This document shows, one piece after another, positions 42,594 through 54,664 of a stretch of DNA of 64,000 nt; the stretch's first letter is position 1, and each line of letters begins with the position of its first letter. The position numbers were made by a program, and so were the translations under genes. The notes below the pieces were generated by a model. That model saw only the letters and a program-made list of their open reading frames with translations. It was not told where the DNA came from and did not search any database. The DNA comes from Agriotes lineatus. Lineage: Eukaryota > Arthropoda > Insecta > Coleoptera > Elateridae. The stretch is from positions 172,704,015 to 172,768,014 of the forward strand of contig OW679195.1 in assembly GCA_940337035.1 (NCBI GenBank), given 5' to 3'.

Positions 42594-44640
42594 CAGGATC
42601 GGTAGAAATAGATTACATACAAAAACCAATACTAGAAGAAATTAGACTATACCAAAAAGCTCAATGAAAAGTTAAAAAGCGACGTAATAGAGAATCAAAT
42701 TCAAAAGTTTATACTTCTACACCAATTATGAACGAACTCGAAACGAAAGAAAAAGAAACGAAGAGGAAAATATCTTTGAAGATTTTCAAATTAACTAAAC
42801 GAAGTGTTTGAAGAATCAAAATCAACTGAACTAAAGACCCAAAGAGAGGGTGTGCAACTCGACGAAATGAAGTGCTTTTGTAAAACCGGCAGTTACACTT
42901 TCGAAAATCCATCTAGCAATTTTGATTGACTCTCATGATGATGAATTGATGAATTTTCATTGGTATTAAACGATTACTTCATAATCAAAGAAGACATATA
43001 GCTAACAAAGGTAGGTTGCTGAATTTACTCGAAATTTTTGAAATTATGTCCAATAATAACGAATTCGGACTCAATGAAGTCACAGATTTCGATACCAATT
43101 ACATTTTCCTGAATATTAAATAGTGGTTTTGTGTTTGCTGATTTCTTGCCATTTTTGGTTTTTAATTTGTTCTTTTTTTGTTGACCATCTCTGGCAATTT
43201 CAGTGCCATTGCTATCTAACTACTGTTGTATTAAAATTCATTCTTATTGCTAACGTCCTCAACGTTAATATCTATTTGACTTGTTTTAATTTTAAATTTT
43301 TATTGTGATGTATTAACCAGTATAACGATCTTTATAACGTAGTTTGCTGGTTAATTAATTTTGTCTTCTCCAATGTGGTGTTCTTTGAATTCTTCTTCAA
43401 CGTTTTAACCTAACCTCAATTTAACCTACAAATGTAACACGTAGTATTTACTACCAGTAAGTTAATTTCTTTACTATTTACACTATTGTTAACCATATGC
43501 CTCTGTAGATGATCATTTTGGCCCGACAATGAAACCAGTCTGGTTTCGAAACATGTCGTCAATTTAAATAAATGTACACGGAGAAGACTACTGAGTTTTA
43601 TTGCTTCGTATCAAAGAAGGCGACTGTAGGCCAAATTTTCAAAACCACTTCTTACTGATTATGAAATTAAATTTATAGGGCGTAAAAATTACTCAAACAC
43701 TTTTGTTCTTCCACATGTGGATTATATTTCCACTCTTGATAGAGATAATATTGCTAATTTATTACTGGTACAAGTTGAAATTGGATTTTAAGGATTGAGA
43801 TGTGCGTTAATTATTTTTATTTAATTTACGACCTTTTACTGCTATTGCACTCGTTTTTTCTAAATAAAAAATTCAATAAAATCCATAGTTTTCGTTTAGT
43901 TTAACCAGGTTGAACATTCCTCATTATGCAGTAGATTCAACCAAAATGAACTTGTGAAAAAATATTTACACCTTTAATACTCTACGCATGTTTTATCTCC
44001 CAAATTGATGTAAAACATATCTACGTATACATAAGTTTAAAAAAATGACATGTTCAAAAATTTAGACTAAGGATAAAAAAGAATAAAGCGATTCCATGCT
44101 CATTCAAAAGATAACCCACAGAGAAATAGTAACGAGTGGACTTTTAAATTAAAGAGTTGTGGGAATAAATTAATGTAGTATGAATATCCATAAGCACGTG
44201 GTTCTTCATATTGAGAAAAAATGAAACTGATTGATAACTAAAAAATTTATAGCGAACTTCGTTTTGGAAAAGAGTGTAGAAGTGTTATCAAAAATTCAAT
44301 GATCACCCCGACGTGACGGCTTGTTCATAGAAAAACTAAATGTATTGAAAACACCAAAAATTATCTCAAATTTGTTGTTTATCTGCTTTTGCTATAACAA
44401 GGGATTCTGCCTCATCTTTATCGTCGTCATCATCATCATCATCCCTAAAATTGTTCATTTTCTCCATTTTAAAAATGTTCTTCAATTTCTGTCTACAAAT
44501 TTGCACCATACCAAACAAATGCCATTAAAAGCAACGAAACTTGCCTAATCTGCAGCATGATTTTTGTTGACATAGAATTATACATTTTTTTAAGTACAGT
44601 ACTCTTCGTAAAAAGAGTTTTGCCTCTGGCGTGGTTTACA
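42594..44640. other. Intron 2, no supported gene
   Basis: Mostly AT-rich unique sequence. 43500-43620 (tgatcattttggcccgacaa, ctggtttcgaaacatgtcg, then aataaatgtacac) looks like the 3' part of a dispersed retroelement of unknown class. Confidence 0.3.
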
Positions 44641-44672
44641 CGTTGAGTTACGGTGTTCTTTTGCTTTTCCTC

Positions 44673-44704
44673 CTGATGAAGCCCCTTACGAAAGTGGGCG
44701 AAAC
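44673..44704 (+). ncRNA. Hammerhead-ribozyme-like core motif
   Basis: CTGATGA (44673-44679), a hairpin whose stem can pair gccc with gggc around ttacgaaagt, then GAAAC (44700-44704). This is the order of the hammerhead catalytic core as found in Penelope-like and other retroelements. One extra A lies between CTGATGA and the stem, and I did not identify a matching third strand with a cleavage GUH. So it may be a degenerate or coincidental copy. Confidence 0.25.
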
Positions 44705-46800
44705 GTTTAGTTCTTCGATCTCAGTAATGACCCGGTCCAATCCCGAAAGTCGATTGTTATTTAATGACAATGGCAGTGAAAGTCTCGAAATCAACTGTGT
44801 TAAAGTCACATGAACTAATAATGTTCAAAATTAATATGCCACATGCATATTTTAACAGAGGTTATCAAAATCATGCCGCCAAAAATTATTCACGACAGTC
44901 TTAGAATAGGGCTATATTAGGGCACAAAAACTCTAACTATAGATGGGGAAACCATGACATAGTTCTAATAACAGGCCGTCTAAAAGTTGCAAAAACGATG
45001 TTGAAAGACTCTCAGAATGCAAGTGCCAAGGTTTGCTTACAAATCATGCGAGTACCTACATCTCGATTTTAATTTTTGTAATATAATTTGCCTAGTTATA
45101 AACTATAAAATCAATTTTAATCTAGTCTAAATATAACAACTGCTCATTGATATTTAAAAAAATGTTTTTTTTTATAAAATCAAAGGTTTTAAACACTGCT
45201 GAAATACTGGCACTTGCACTTCGCATTTGGACCATCGTCACAGTTAACGGCCAATTAGGTAAAACGCAGACTACGTTAACAGTTTTTGTGACGTCTCAAC
45301 GGTTTATTTAGGTTTTTCTAAACGAATTTTTGAGGTTGTCAAGTTCAATGTCTTCTTCAGCCCACAAGGCTCGTTAGCGCTTGCATGAGCGATTTGACTC
45401 GAAATAAAATAGTGTACGGCATGGCATAACGAGTTCGACCTTCAATTAAACGGCGGTCCGGGAAGGATTCCGCAATTACATTCCAAATTGGTTGTTTTGC
45501 ATCGAGGTCCGCCCACTCGATGTCTCCGAACTGTTATTTTGTATTTCTCGGAGGAGAAGAAATGAACAAATCCAAGCTTCCGCTTGTACGCAGCAGCTCA
45601 TTTGTATTTTCTACCAGAAACATTATGTCATTGCACCTCGCTTGCAGAGAACGTTCTGTAAATTGCCTGCTAAGGTGAGACCAGCATATTAATAACACCT
45701 AATCCGAAAGTAAGTGCATAAATCAGAAGCCTTTTACTGTATGGCGTTTCCATACATTTATATAGTTTCTAGTCTTGTTCCAGAAAAATATACATGTGAC
45801 GGCGGTTTGATTTTATGTGTCACAGCTCACAGCAGATATCTCGGTTATTGTAAATGATTATGAAAAAATTTTAGTGGAACATACAAAGTGTAGGCTGTAC
45901 GTAGATATTCTAAAACTGTATTAAATTTGCTTTACAGCGATACGTCACATATCGTGATTTTTTTTAAATGAGGACCTTTATGAGCATCAAATGAAAAATC
46001 AGACGATGAAAATAAATGATATAGTTTAATTGTCAAATAAAACCTCTAATGAAATAAAAACTTTTCTGGTATTTTGTAAATCCGTGAGGAATTCAGATAT
46101 GCAGATCAAACTTTCCTGATCAAAGATCTCTTAATGCGGATAGAACATTTTTGAAAGAATTAGAATATTGTTTGAACGTGATAACTTTCAAAACAATAGA
46201 TGGTTGAAGCATGATGGAGCTCTAAGCAACACTAAGGATAAATGTGCAAAATGTATTGGAAATAGTGGCTCGTAAGAATGTTGTTTTGTTCTATTTCTTC
46301 TTATGATGAGATATCGGCCATGATAAATAAAGACGCACTACACAATTTATTCGTTTCTAATAGCATACTTTTAATGTCTCTGGTGCTGTATATATTAAAG
46401 GTCGATATAACCATAAATTAATCTTTATATCCAGGAAAGGCTCGACATAAAATTTAATTATCATCAATGTAGGAATGTGAAGAAGATTCAATACTATCAA
46501 ACGCATGCTAAAGGTCTCTAAGATACCTCATTCTTTAGACTGAACAATTACAAAACCTGAATTCTCATTAATGGAAAGTAAAATACCTGTAGACAATCTT
46601 GGCTTTAGATGCATCCCATTTATCAAGTGAGCTGAATGACAAGTGTCGCAACTGCAGAGAAACCGAAAAGCACACTTCCAAGGAGATTATTTTACATCAT
46701 ATCAGACACCACTCGCTTGCAACTGCATTCCTCATCGGCCTTTTACATATTTAGACAGCAGTCATGCAGTTTCCACATCTCGTCTCCAAATCATTCGCAC
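44705..46800. other. Intron 2, right part; GC-richer island at 45380-45690
   Basis: 45380-45690 has higher GC. A 66-codon plus-strand frame (45492-45692) contains a donor-like aag|gtgaga near its end. No domain is recognised and no partner exon was found. Confidence 0.25.
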
Positions 46801-46806
46801 ACTTAC

Positions 46807-47203
46807 CGTGACGGCTGCACATCCGTTGTCGGCCTTCAGACAGAGCTTCACGTTGCATTGGTAGTAGACAGAGGCAGTGTAGGGGAACTTGTGAGCCTGA
46901 AAATGGACGGACGCCTTCGTATTGTCCTTGGAATAGTGGAACATCCCCATGATCTCGTTGTCCACTGGGCAGCCTTCGTTGTTGATGAGTCTTTGTTCGC
47001 CCCATCCCAACCCATCGCGGACCAAACAGTCGGTGATGCGGAGCCCGTACATGTCTTGGGCGTCTATCGAAATCACCAAGGTTAAGGGGTCGCCGATTTT
47101 TACGCTCTCGGCGACTTCTCTTTCACTAGGGTCGCCAGAGAAGATTTTCATCGTGCAACCAGGCATGGGTGCTAGTGCTGTTGATGGATCCGCTAAGAGG
47201 GGG
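46807..47203 (-). CDS. ZP-domain protein, ZP-C exon
   Basis: Second recognised exon, 397 nt: one base completing a split codon, then 132 codons. The acceptor is ttcttcttccag. The donor is gcc-gtc-acg|gtaagt. It begins PLLADPSTALAPMPGCTM and holds most of the ZP-C subdomain: VKIGDPLTLVISID (about 35-48), YGLRITDCLVRDG, EGCPVDNEIMG, VHFQAHKFPYTASVYYQC, then VKLC and NGCAAV, with six cysteines in the usual ZP order. ZP modules polymerise into extracellular filaments. In insects they build the apical matrix and cuticle of epithelia. An ATG inside the exon (47166) is not a start, since coding continues upstream. Close to the insect cuticlin-like ZP proteins; the individual gene is not assigned. 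Confidence 0.93.
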
Positions 47204-47209
47204 CTGGAA

Positions 47210-47935
47210 GAAGAAATTAATCTTAGTAATAACCAATAAGATTATTTATTTAATATCATATGATCTTAATGCAGCATGGAAGTTTTAATACAAGTACATA
47301 TTAGAGTAAATTAATGTCAATTAGATTTATCGATGGTTTAAAATGAACTGTTAAAAACACTGAGTATATTAAGTTTCCTGAATTTACTTTCCACTTATTG
47401 AAGTCTTCTGTCTTGTGACTGTTTGAATATTTATCGCTTTATACCAATGTTTAATGTTGCCTGAGTTGTAGTTCTAAAATGGACCTGATATGCAACAGTT
47501 AGACCAATTAATTCACATTAACATTAACAGAATGTGAAATAAATAATGTCAGAAAAACTAAAGGTCTTAAAATATTTTGTGCAACAGATGTCTAGAAATA
47601 GAATAAATTCAAAAGTTCTGGCATGAATCGGAAGTTATTCTACTACTAATATCGACAACTATAAATATAAGCCTCTTTCCTCAAATCTATATTGTTCATT
47701 AAAGAAAAGATCAAAAACAAATAATTGCATGGAACAATACAACGAAACTTCTTGATGTCAAAAACATGACTCAGTTCAAATTTTAAAAGAGCAAATATCT
47801 AGTAAATGATTCAATACAAGGTTGAAAATAACAAAAAAAAAATAACTAAAACACACTGAATAAAAATATCCGACAACAGGGAAAACTGTATTGAATTAAG
47901 AAGAGTCTACATCTAGCGGTAGAGTTTCTTCTTCA
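47210..47935. other. Intron 1 of the ZP gene, right of the ZP-C exon
   Basis: AT-rich, no gene recognised. The 3' splice site of intron 1 has a pyrimidine tract directly before 47203. Confidence 0.4.
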
Positions 47936-47939
47936 GACA

Positions 47940-50900
47940 TTTTCACCGTGTGGAGTAGTCACAAAATAATATACAACACAAGTTTCCGTTGTTTTGCAGC
48001 CGATTCGCTAACACACAATAATTTAAATATTTATTATCAAAACGTTAGAGGTTTGGTTACGAAATGTAACGTATTCAAGCTTAATTTGGTGTCGACTTTT
48101 TCAGAATACGATGTGATTGCTTTGACTGAAACAGGACTCAAATATTAATAATAGCGAATTATTTACTGACGATTTTATTATATTTAGAAAAGATAGAAAC
48201 TTTGAAAGAAATAAAACAAAAGGGGGTGGAGTGTTGTTAGCGGTTAAACGCAAGTACAAATGTGTCAGGGTTTCAACTTTTGAAACGGCTAATGGTGAAG
48301 ATGTGTGGATAAAAATGTGGGTGGGTGATATATCGTTTTATTTATGTTGTGTTTATTTTTCTCCTGGCGATAGCGACGATTGTTACAGGGTATTTTTTGA
48401 TTTATTTGATTCAAATTTCTTATTTTCAGAAAAAAATATTTATATTTTTGGGGATTTCAATTTGTAGAGCGTTACTCCTAAATTATTGGTGGAACAGGAG
48501 CAATTCATGGATCTTCATAATCTGATCCAATTTAATGGAATACTAAACGTAAATAACAGAATACTTGATCTGGTTGTGGCTAGACGGACGGTGCTGGTAG
48601 AGAGGTATATTTTACCACTTGTTAGTGAGGATGCTCACCATCCTGCCTTGTTGTGTAAAATTGAATATGTAAAAATCAATCGGAATCTTCAGCCCGTAAG
48701 TTTCTCTAATGCTCAATATAACTTCAATTTTAAAACAGCAAATTTTCTTCAATTGCATAATGAAATACGTAACATAGACTGGAATTTTGGTGGAACTGCT
48801 GATGTTGAAGGTATAGTTAAAATTTTTTATAATAAACTTTACGCTGTCTTAGATAGATGTGTGCCTAGATCTTCATTTAAGAAAAACAATTGTCCTCCTT
48901 GGTTTACTGTTGAAATTAAAAAACTTTTAAGACGAAAGGATAAATACAGAAAACAGCTCAAAAGGCAGGAAAATATTTTTACCCGCCAAAACTTCAATTA
49001 TTTAAGAAGCAAAATAAAAGTTAAAGTCAGAGATGCTTATTGCGATTATGTAAATAACATAGAAAATAATTTGCAGGGAGACCCCAGATTATTCTGGTCC
49101 TTCTTGAAATCGGTCAAAAGATCTAATGAGTTAGATAATATTATGACTTACGATAATAGGTCGCTTGAAACTACTAATGATATAGTTAATGCTTTTGCTA
49201 GTCATTTCAGCTCAGTTTTTCTAAACACTCCATCCAATTATAACATAGATTTTGATCTTGAACCATCCTTGCAACGCGAAATATTAAATATTCCATTTAT
49301 TACTGAGAGTGATGTTAAGGAAGGTTTAAAGGCACTAGCTCCAAAACATTCAGTGGGTCCTGATGGAATACCTGCTTATATTTATAAAGCATGTTCCGAA
49401 TACTTTGTTTATCCACTTATGGTCATATTCAACTGTATTCTGCGGACATCTCAGTTCCCGGGTTGCTGGAAAATTACTAAAGTTTGTCCAGTGCCAAAGG
49501 ATGGCAGTCAATATGATTGCAAAAACTATAGACCAATAGCTTTACTTTCAGTACCTTGTAAAATATTTGAAAGCATTCTGCATAAGTACATTTTTTCTCA
49601 TGTTAGGCCATATGTATCTCCATATCAACACGGATTTCTGCCAAAACGTTCCACAATGACTAATCTTTTAAGTTTTACTCAAACGGTGACTGAATCAATC
49701 AGTAAAGGTGACCAAGTAGATACCATTTATACTGACTTTGCAAAAGCATTTGATACAGTCCATCACGATACCCTTCTCTATAAACTGCATTTATTTGCTA
49801 TTTCAAGAAATCTCTTAAAATTATCCACGTCATATCTACGAGAGCGTAAGCAATATGTAGTTTTTCGTGATTGTTCATCTATAGAATACCATGCTTCATC
49901 CGGGGTTCCATAAGGATCGAATTTGGGACCGCTACTATTTTTAATCTTAATTAATGATTTGCCGGAATGCATAAAAAACTCAGAATACCAAATTTTTGCG
50001 GATGATTTCAAATTATATAAGTCAATAACAGAAGCTGATGATTGTTTAAAACTACAAGAGGATCTAAATCGTGTTGTAACATGGAGCAAACAAAATCACC
50101 TACGTCTAAATATTAAAAAATGTAGTTGCATGTCATATACGCGTAAGCCACAATTCATTGTTTATAGTTATGCAATTGAAGGGGAGAACTTAGAAAGGGT
50201 GACTACTACAAAGGCTTTGGGCATTTGGTTTGATACAAAATTGACATTTAATCACCATATATTCCAATGTGTTAAAAAGGCTTACCAAATGCTCGGATTT
50301 ATACTGCGTAATTCAGCAGGATTCAACCAGATATCATCGTTTATTTACTTGTACATTGTGTATGTTAGATGTCACTTAGAATACGGTTCCATTATATGGT
50401 CTCCCTACTACAATTATCTTAAAAACGAGATAGAAAAAGTGCAAAAAAAATTGCTAAGATATCTATATTGCAATATTACAAAGAGCATAGAATATACCCG
50501 ACTACCAGGCCGTACATTCTATTACTTAGTGATTTCAACTTTCGAACATTAGAAACTAGAAGATGTGTAAGCGATTCTATATGTTTGTATAAAGTTGTAA
50601 GTTCTCTAATAGATTCACCACAACTGTTGCAGCTTCTTAAATTTAATATACCTTCTTATCAGCATAGGTCAGTTCTAACATTTTTTATTCCTGTTATATG
50701 AACCAATTATTTGATCAATTCACCTGTATATAGGATGATGCATTTTATAAATTCTTGTGAATACGTGGATATATTTTTTATGTCTATAAATCAATTTAAG
50801 GCACAGATTGTGAAGATTCTTGATGAAACTCAGAGGAGTATACAAGACCAAAATGTATATGGTTAAGTTATATTATGTTAATGAGATGATTGCTTGCTTA

Positions 50901-51020
50901 TTTTATAATTGTATAATTTATCATTTTTAATTTCTTGTCATTGTCTGCATATGTGTATTATTGTTGATTGTTGCTTGTTATTGGGCTTCGGCCTGTTAGC
51001 GACATATTAAATAAATAACA
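47940..51020 (+). mobile_element. Near full-length Jockey-superfamily LINE
   Basis: Inserted in ZP intron 1, antisense to the gene. Coding runs from the endonuclease start (about 48022) to a stop at 50864-50866, then a 3' region ending in an AAATA-rich tail near 51020. There is no ORF1 upstream, so the 5' part is probably truncated. No target duplication could be fixed. Confidence 0.85.
48016..50866 (+). pseudogene. LINE ORF2: endonuclease and reverse transcriptase, inactivated
   Basis: Domains in order: endonuclease with LNIYYQNVRGL (about 48022), IALTETGL, KTKGGGVLLAV and the GDFNL motif (48450-48464). A basic linker follows, then reverse transcriptase with SVGPDGIPAYIYK, motif A YTDFAKAFDTVHHD (about 49730), motif B SGVP-stop-GSNLGPLLF (49900-49935) and motif C FADDFKLY (about 50000), then a thumb and C-terminal region ending IVKILDETQRSIQDQNVYG. 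Lesions: a frameshift near 48140, TAG at 48465, TAA at 49911, a frameshift near 50470, and TGA at 50699. Coding between them is otherwise well kept, so decay is recent or moderate. Confidence 0.9.
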
Positions 51021-51029
51021 TAAATGTAC

Positions 51030-51640
51030 TGAATACAGTTAATGAAGAAATCGCTAAGCAATATCTGCATCAGTTTATAGATATAACTATACCTTAACTG
51101 AAAAAAGTAAAAAATATATCAAAATATATGGTGCCCTACAGTCATGAAGTGAATCTATTAAATTTGTGCAACTACAGTAACAATAAGAGGAAGAGAACAT
51201 AAAAGAAGATAGTCGTGTTATTGAACTTAAAAGCAAACGTATAGAAATCTGTTAAATATCGATAAAGTTAGATTCAACTAATTATAAGAAGTAATTATCA
51301 AAAATATGTTCAGTTGTGAAGGCTCTTACACAGTTTAACAATAATTCGATTGAATAAAGAGTGTTTTGCAGAGAATAGAAAACAAAAAAACTCCTCGAAA
51401 AATTTAGTGCAGCATTAACAGAAAAAATTGAAGATAAAAAGCAAAGGTACGAAAAGTGGCTAACAGAACACCCCAGAAGCTAGGCAGATTTATGTTGAAT
51501 GTGAAAATGCAAGTTACGCACGAAAAGAACAAATACCAGGACACAGTATACAGGATTATTCACGTAAGATGACGAGCCTGGCCAAGTAAAAATGCAACCC
51601 AAACATGATTTATAAAGCTAACTGGATCCCTATTGCATTA
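51030..51640. other. Possible old LINE debris
   Basis: Purine-rich, with fragments such as a KIEDKKQRYEKW-like run near 51430, but broken in every frame. Not enough to assign a family. Confidence 0.25.
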
Positions 51641-51642
51641 GC

Positions 51643-51783
51643 ACCTCGAATTTGACATAGACTGTTTACATGTCATTGGTGTCACTGTAAGTCTATGTCA
51701 AATTCGAGGTTAGCAGGTTAGGTTTTGCGTCAGTTTTGACACAAACTGACGCAAAACCTAACCTGCTAACCTCGAATTTGACA
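51643..51783. repeat. Long hairpin repeat, third family copy
   Basis: Arms 51696-51736 and 51743-51783 are a perfect 41-bp inverted pair carrying ggttaggttttgcgtcag. A second, overlapping inverted pair (51643-51663 with 51690-51710) uses the same acctcgaatttgacat segment. So the block can fold in two alternative ways. Confidence 0.75.
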
Positions 51784-51784
51784 C

Positions 51785-52555
51785 AAACTGACGCTAGCGC
51801 GTCGTGCTATTAAACTCGTCGCACGTGCTTTAAAGGCGTACTTATACACTAGTATCATAATATACTATTAAATTAAATTTTCTATCAATGGCATGAAGGC
51901 CCTTAATAGGGTTCATTTAAAAATGTGGATTTTTCTTTACAAATGTGTCTAGCTAATTTTATGTTTTTATTAAGAGTTTGTTATTGACCTTATTGATAAA
52001 ATATCTATTGTTATGAGTTATTAAATTCAATTATAACAGATTTTTCCAAGTCACGTCCTTCCACAGTAAACGATAATTTTGAAAAAATTAATATTTAAAA
52101 AAAATGAAAATTTGGCAATACTAATATATGTAATTTGAGTCGTAGATTCCGAAAAACCTTAAATATACAGGGTAATTCATTTGAAAAATCAGAGTTGGTG
52201 TCATTTCCGGTGAAATCGGAAGTCAGCTATTTTAACTATATCTATCGGTCAATCAGAAATTATGTCTAGTATCTTTATATATTCAAATAGATTCATAAAT
52301 AAAGAAGATATAAGCATAGTCCTGGTCTCATTGTAGCTCAGTACATGCTGAGTAAGAGAGAGTATGAAGCGTGGGTGTTAATTATACATTATAAAACGCA
52401 GATTGTATCTGCACTGGAGTACCGACAAGCGAATTAAAAATATATACTTAATGAAACAGTTAGACCATGCGCAGACTACAAGAATTAGTAATAACTAATA
52501 CGGGAAAACAGGAAGAGATATAAAAGACAAAACTGTAGCAGGAAAGAAAGTGACA
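51785..52555. other. Intron 1, no supported gene
   Basis: AT-rich. A cagggtaattcatttg-type sequence near 52170 resembles ends of dispersed insect repeats but was not developed into an element. Confidence 0.3.
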
Positions 52556-52559
52556 CGAG

Positions 52560-52870
52560 CAGTGCATGGAATCGTTTGAAAGAAAAATCTTACACAAGAT
52601 AAAAAACGAACATATTTATGGGCATAGTAGAATGAACAACAATTTATGGAGGAGAAATGTGGGTGATTACAATTAAAATCCGAGACAAAATAAGAACGGT
52701 AGAAGTAGACTATAGGCGACGATATCTATAGTACAGACGAAGCGACAGAATCTGACTAGAGGTAATATGCCAAGAAATGGAAGTAACGACATCAATTACC
52801 AGTAGATTTAAAGAATAGAGCGCTTAGATGGCATGGACACCTCAAGAGAATGTGTAATGATAAATAACAA
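52560..52870 (+). pseudogene. Decayed RTE-like LINE fragment
   Basis: Across frames: IYGGEMWV (ancestral LYG-ETW), RDKIRTVEVDYRRR, CQEMEVTTSIT, then MAWTPQENV (ancestral WHGHLKRM), matching in order the thumb and C-terminal part of insect endonuclease-reverse transcriptases. Several stops and frameshifts. Older than the 30.9-kb and 58.1-kb fragments. Confidence 0.5.
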
Positions 52871-52874
52871 ATAT

Positions 52875-54500
52875 AAGAAATCATTGATTAAATATAAAGG
52901 CTTATAGAATATATTTTATTGGAATATAATCCTAGCATTAGTACAACCCCTTATCAGTGAAAGTACAGTCTGAATTACTATACTGAGATCTGTAATGAAA
53001 TAATATTGTCTGCAGCATTCAATAGCCGAATGGCTATAGAAAAATAAGGAATATGGTTGTTGGTAGAAATCGCAAAAAACAAGTAAATGCAAAGGATGCA
53101 AAATAATTACTTGTTATGAACAATTTAGTTATTGCTTAGGGAAATACTGAATATAATAAAATGAATAAAACATTATAATGTTGAATCAGCGTGGTGCGAT
53201 AGTAGCTTAAACAATTGCATGATCAAAAGTATCACAACATACTGCATTAGAGCAAAGGTTATACGTAAAACATAGAAACGCCAATTAATGGCAAATGAAA
53301 TGCTGTCTGCGATGGAATTTTAGATTAGAGAGAATGTGAAATATGGATATTACTATGGTTTGGCCGTACACATAATGCAATGAGAGGTGCCAAAGGGAAA
53401 AAAGAGAAGCAGCGGCAGCTACGGATTCGTGTAGTTATTACTACAGTATACCAACAATAAAAATTCAATGAGCAATTAACAATAATTGGTTATAATGAAA
53501 AATATTTTAGGCAAAGTTCTTTATTCTCATATACGACAAGACTTTAAGATAATGATAAAATAAACGTTAGATAGAAAGGCAATATTCAACTGCGTATTCT
53601 CTTACTCGTATTTCCTACCGATATTCAAAAGCTTTTTAAATTTAAAACATGCAATTTAAGTAAGTCACGAGGCCTTCTTGTAATTAGATAATGAATCACT
53701 TTGAACTCTCCATGGAGCCTTATAACATTATAACTCTGCTAATCATAGCGTCTGAAATAGCTTATATAACTCAAAGTCGATTCCAACGTCATTGCGTGAT
53801 TACTTTCAACGTATTACACTAGAACAGTGGCACTCACGAGTGCAGAATGATGAATGGCCATCCATATTGTTTTAAAAAAACTAGTGGGACTGAGCAACTG
53901 ACAAGGCAACGATGGAAATTAATTATTTTTGATTACAATGATGAACATCAAGGTTGTCGCACTCGAGAAGTAATGACGTAGAACTTGTATATTTTTTAAT
54001 TTTACAAATTTATTGGTGTACGTTGCTTGTATTTATAACGAAAACAGCCTTGGTTAGAAGAAATCCTATTCGTTGCCGTATGGTAATAGTGGAACTTACA
54101 CTACAATTTAGACGTGAGCTATAGGTTTATAATCTTCACTTCAGCTGACAGTTATAATAATACAAGTCAGATGTAAAGTACAGAGTGCCAGGGTTTTGAA
54201 TGGATGTAATACTGGACTATTACCTCAACTCAAACATTATTCACGATGCACCTCGAATTCAGTGCAAAACTAAGTAATAGGGGCAGCAATTATAGTTGCG
54301 TGATTTATGGAATTTAACCTTTGCATTTACCTGCAACCCTGTAAAACCTTTAACGTGCTGCTCACCGGTAACTGTTGAATTAGTTTAACAAATCGTTTCC
54401 TTCAGCTAATGTAATGCGAAGTCACAAGCGTGACCAGAAAATATTACATTTGCTTTTTATAACACTGTAATCGTGTTAATTAACAAATTCCTATGTCCTG
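52875..54500. other. Intron 1, no supported gene
   Basis: AT-rich unique sequence. A 61-codon minus frame (53101-52916) has no domain. Confidence 0.3.
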
Positions 54501-54512
54501 GTTAATACTTAC

Positions 54513-54661
54513 TCAGCCCGTGGATCATCACTAACAATAGAAATGTTATTGTTCCTCGTGCTGTACTTGCACCTGACGTGGAAACCTCTTCCTTGATTTG
54601 TTACCAATTTCAAATGAGGTTGAACGACGATCGTGTTGTAGTATTCGATCCCACCGTCATC
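54513..54661 (-). CDS. ZP-domain protein, ZP-N exon
   Basis: First recognised exon, 149 nt: 49 codons plus 2 bases, completed by the first base of the 47203 exon to give Asp. The acceptor is tatattttttgtttcag. The donor is gct-ga|gtaagt, a perfect consensus. The peptide runs DDGGIEYYNTIVVQPHLKL, VTNQGRGFHVRCKYSTR, then a polar end. The IEYYNTIVVQ...VRCKY pattern is the second half of the ZP-N subdomain, with the cysteine paired inside ZP-N. The first half of ZP-N and the signal peptide must lie in exons at higher coordinates. I could not find them between 54.7 and 64 kb. Confidence 0.92.
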
Positions 54662-54664
54662 CTG

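Noticed and set aside
46636..47239. Plus-strand open frames of 149, 96 and 73 codons over the ZP-C exon
   Set aside because: They are antisense to a clearly recognisable ZP exon with matching splice sites on the minus strand.
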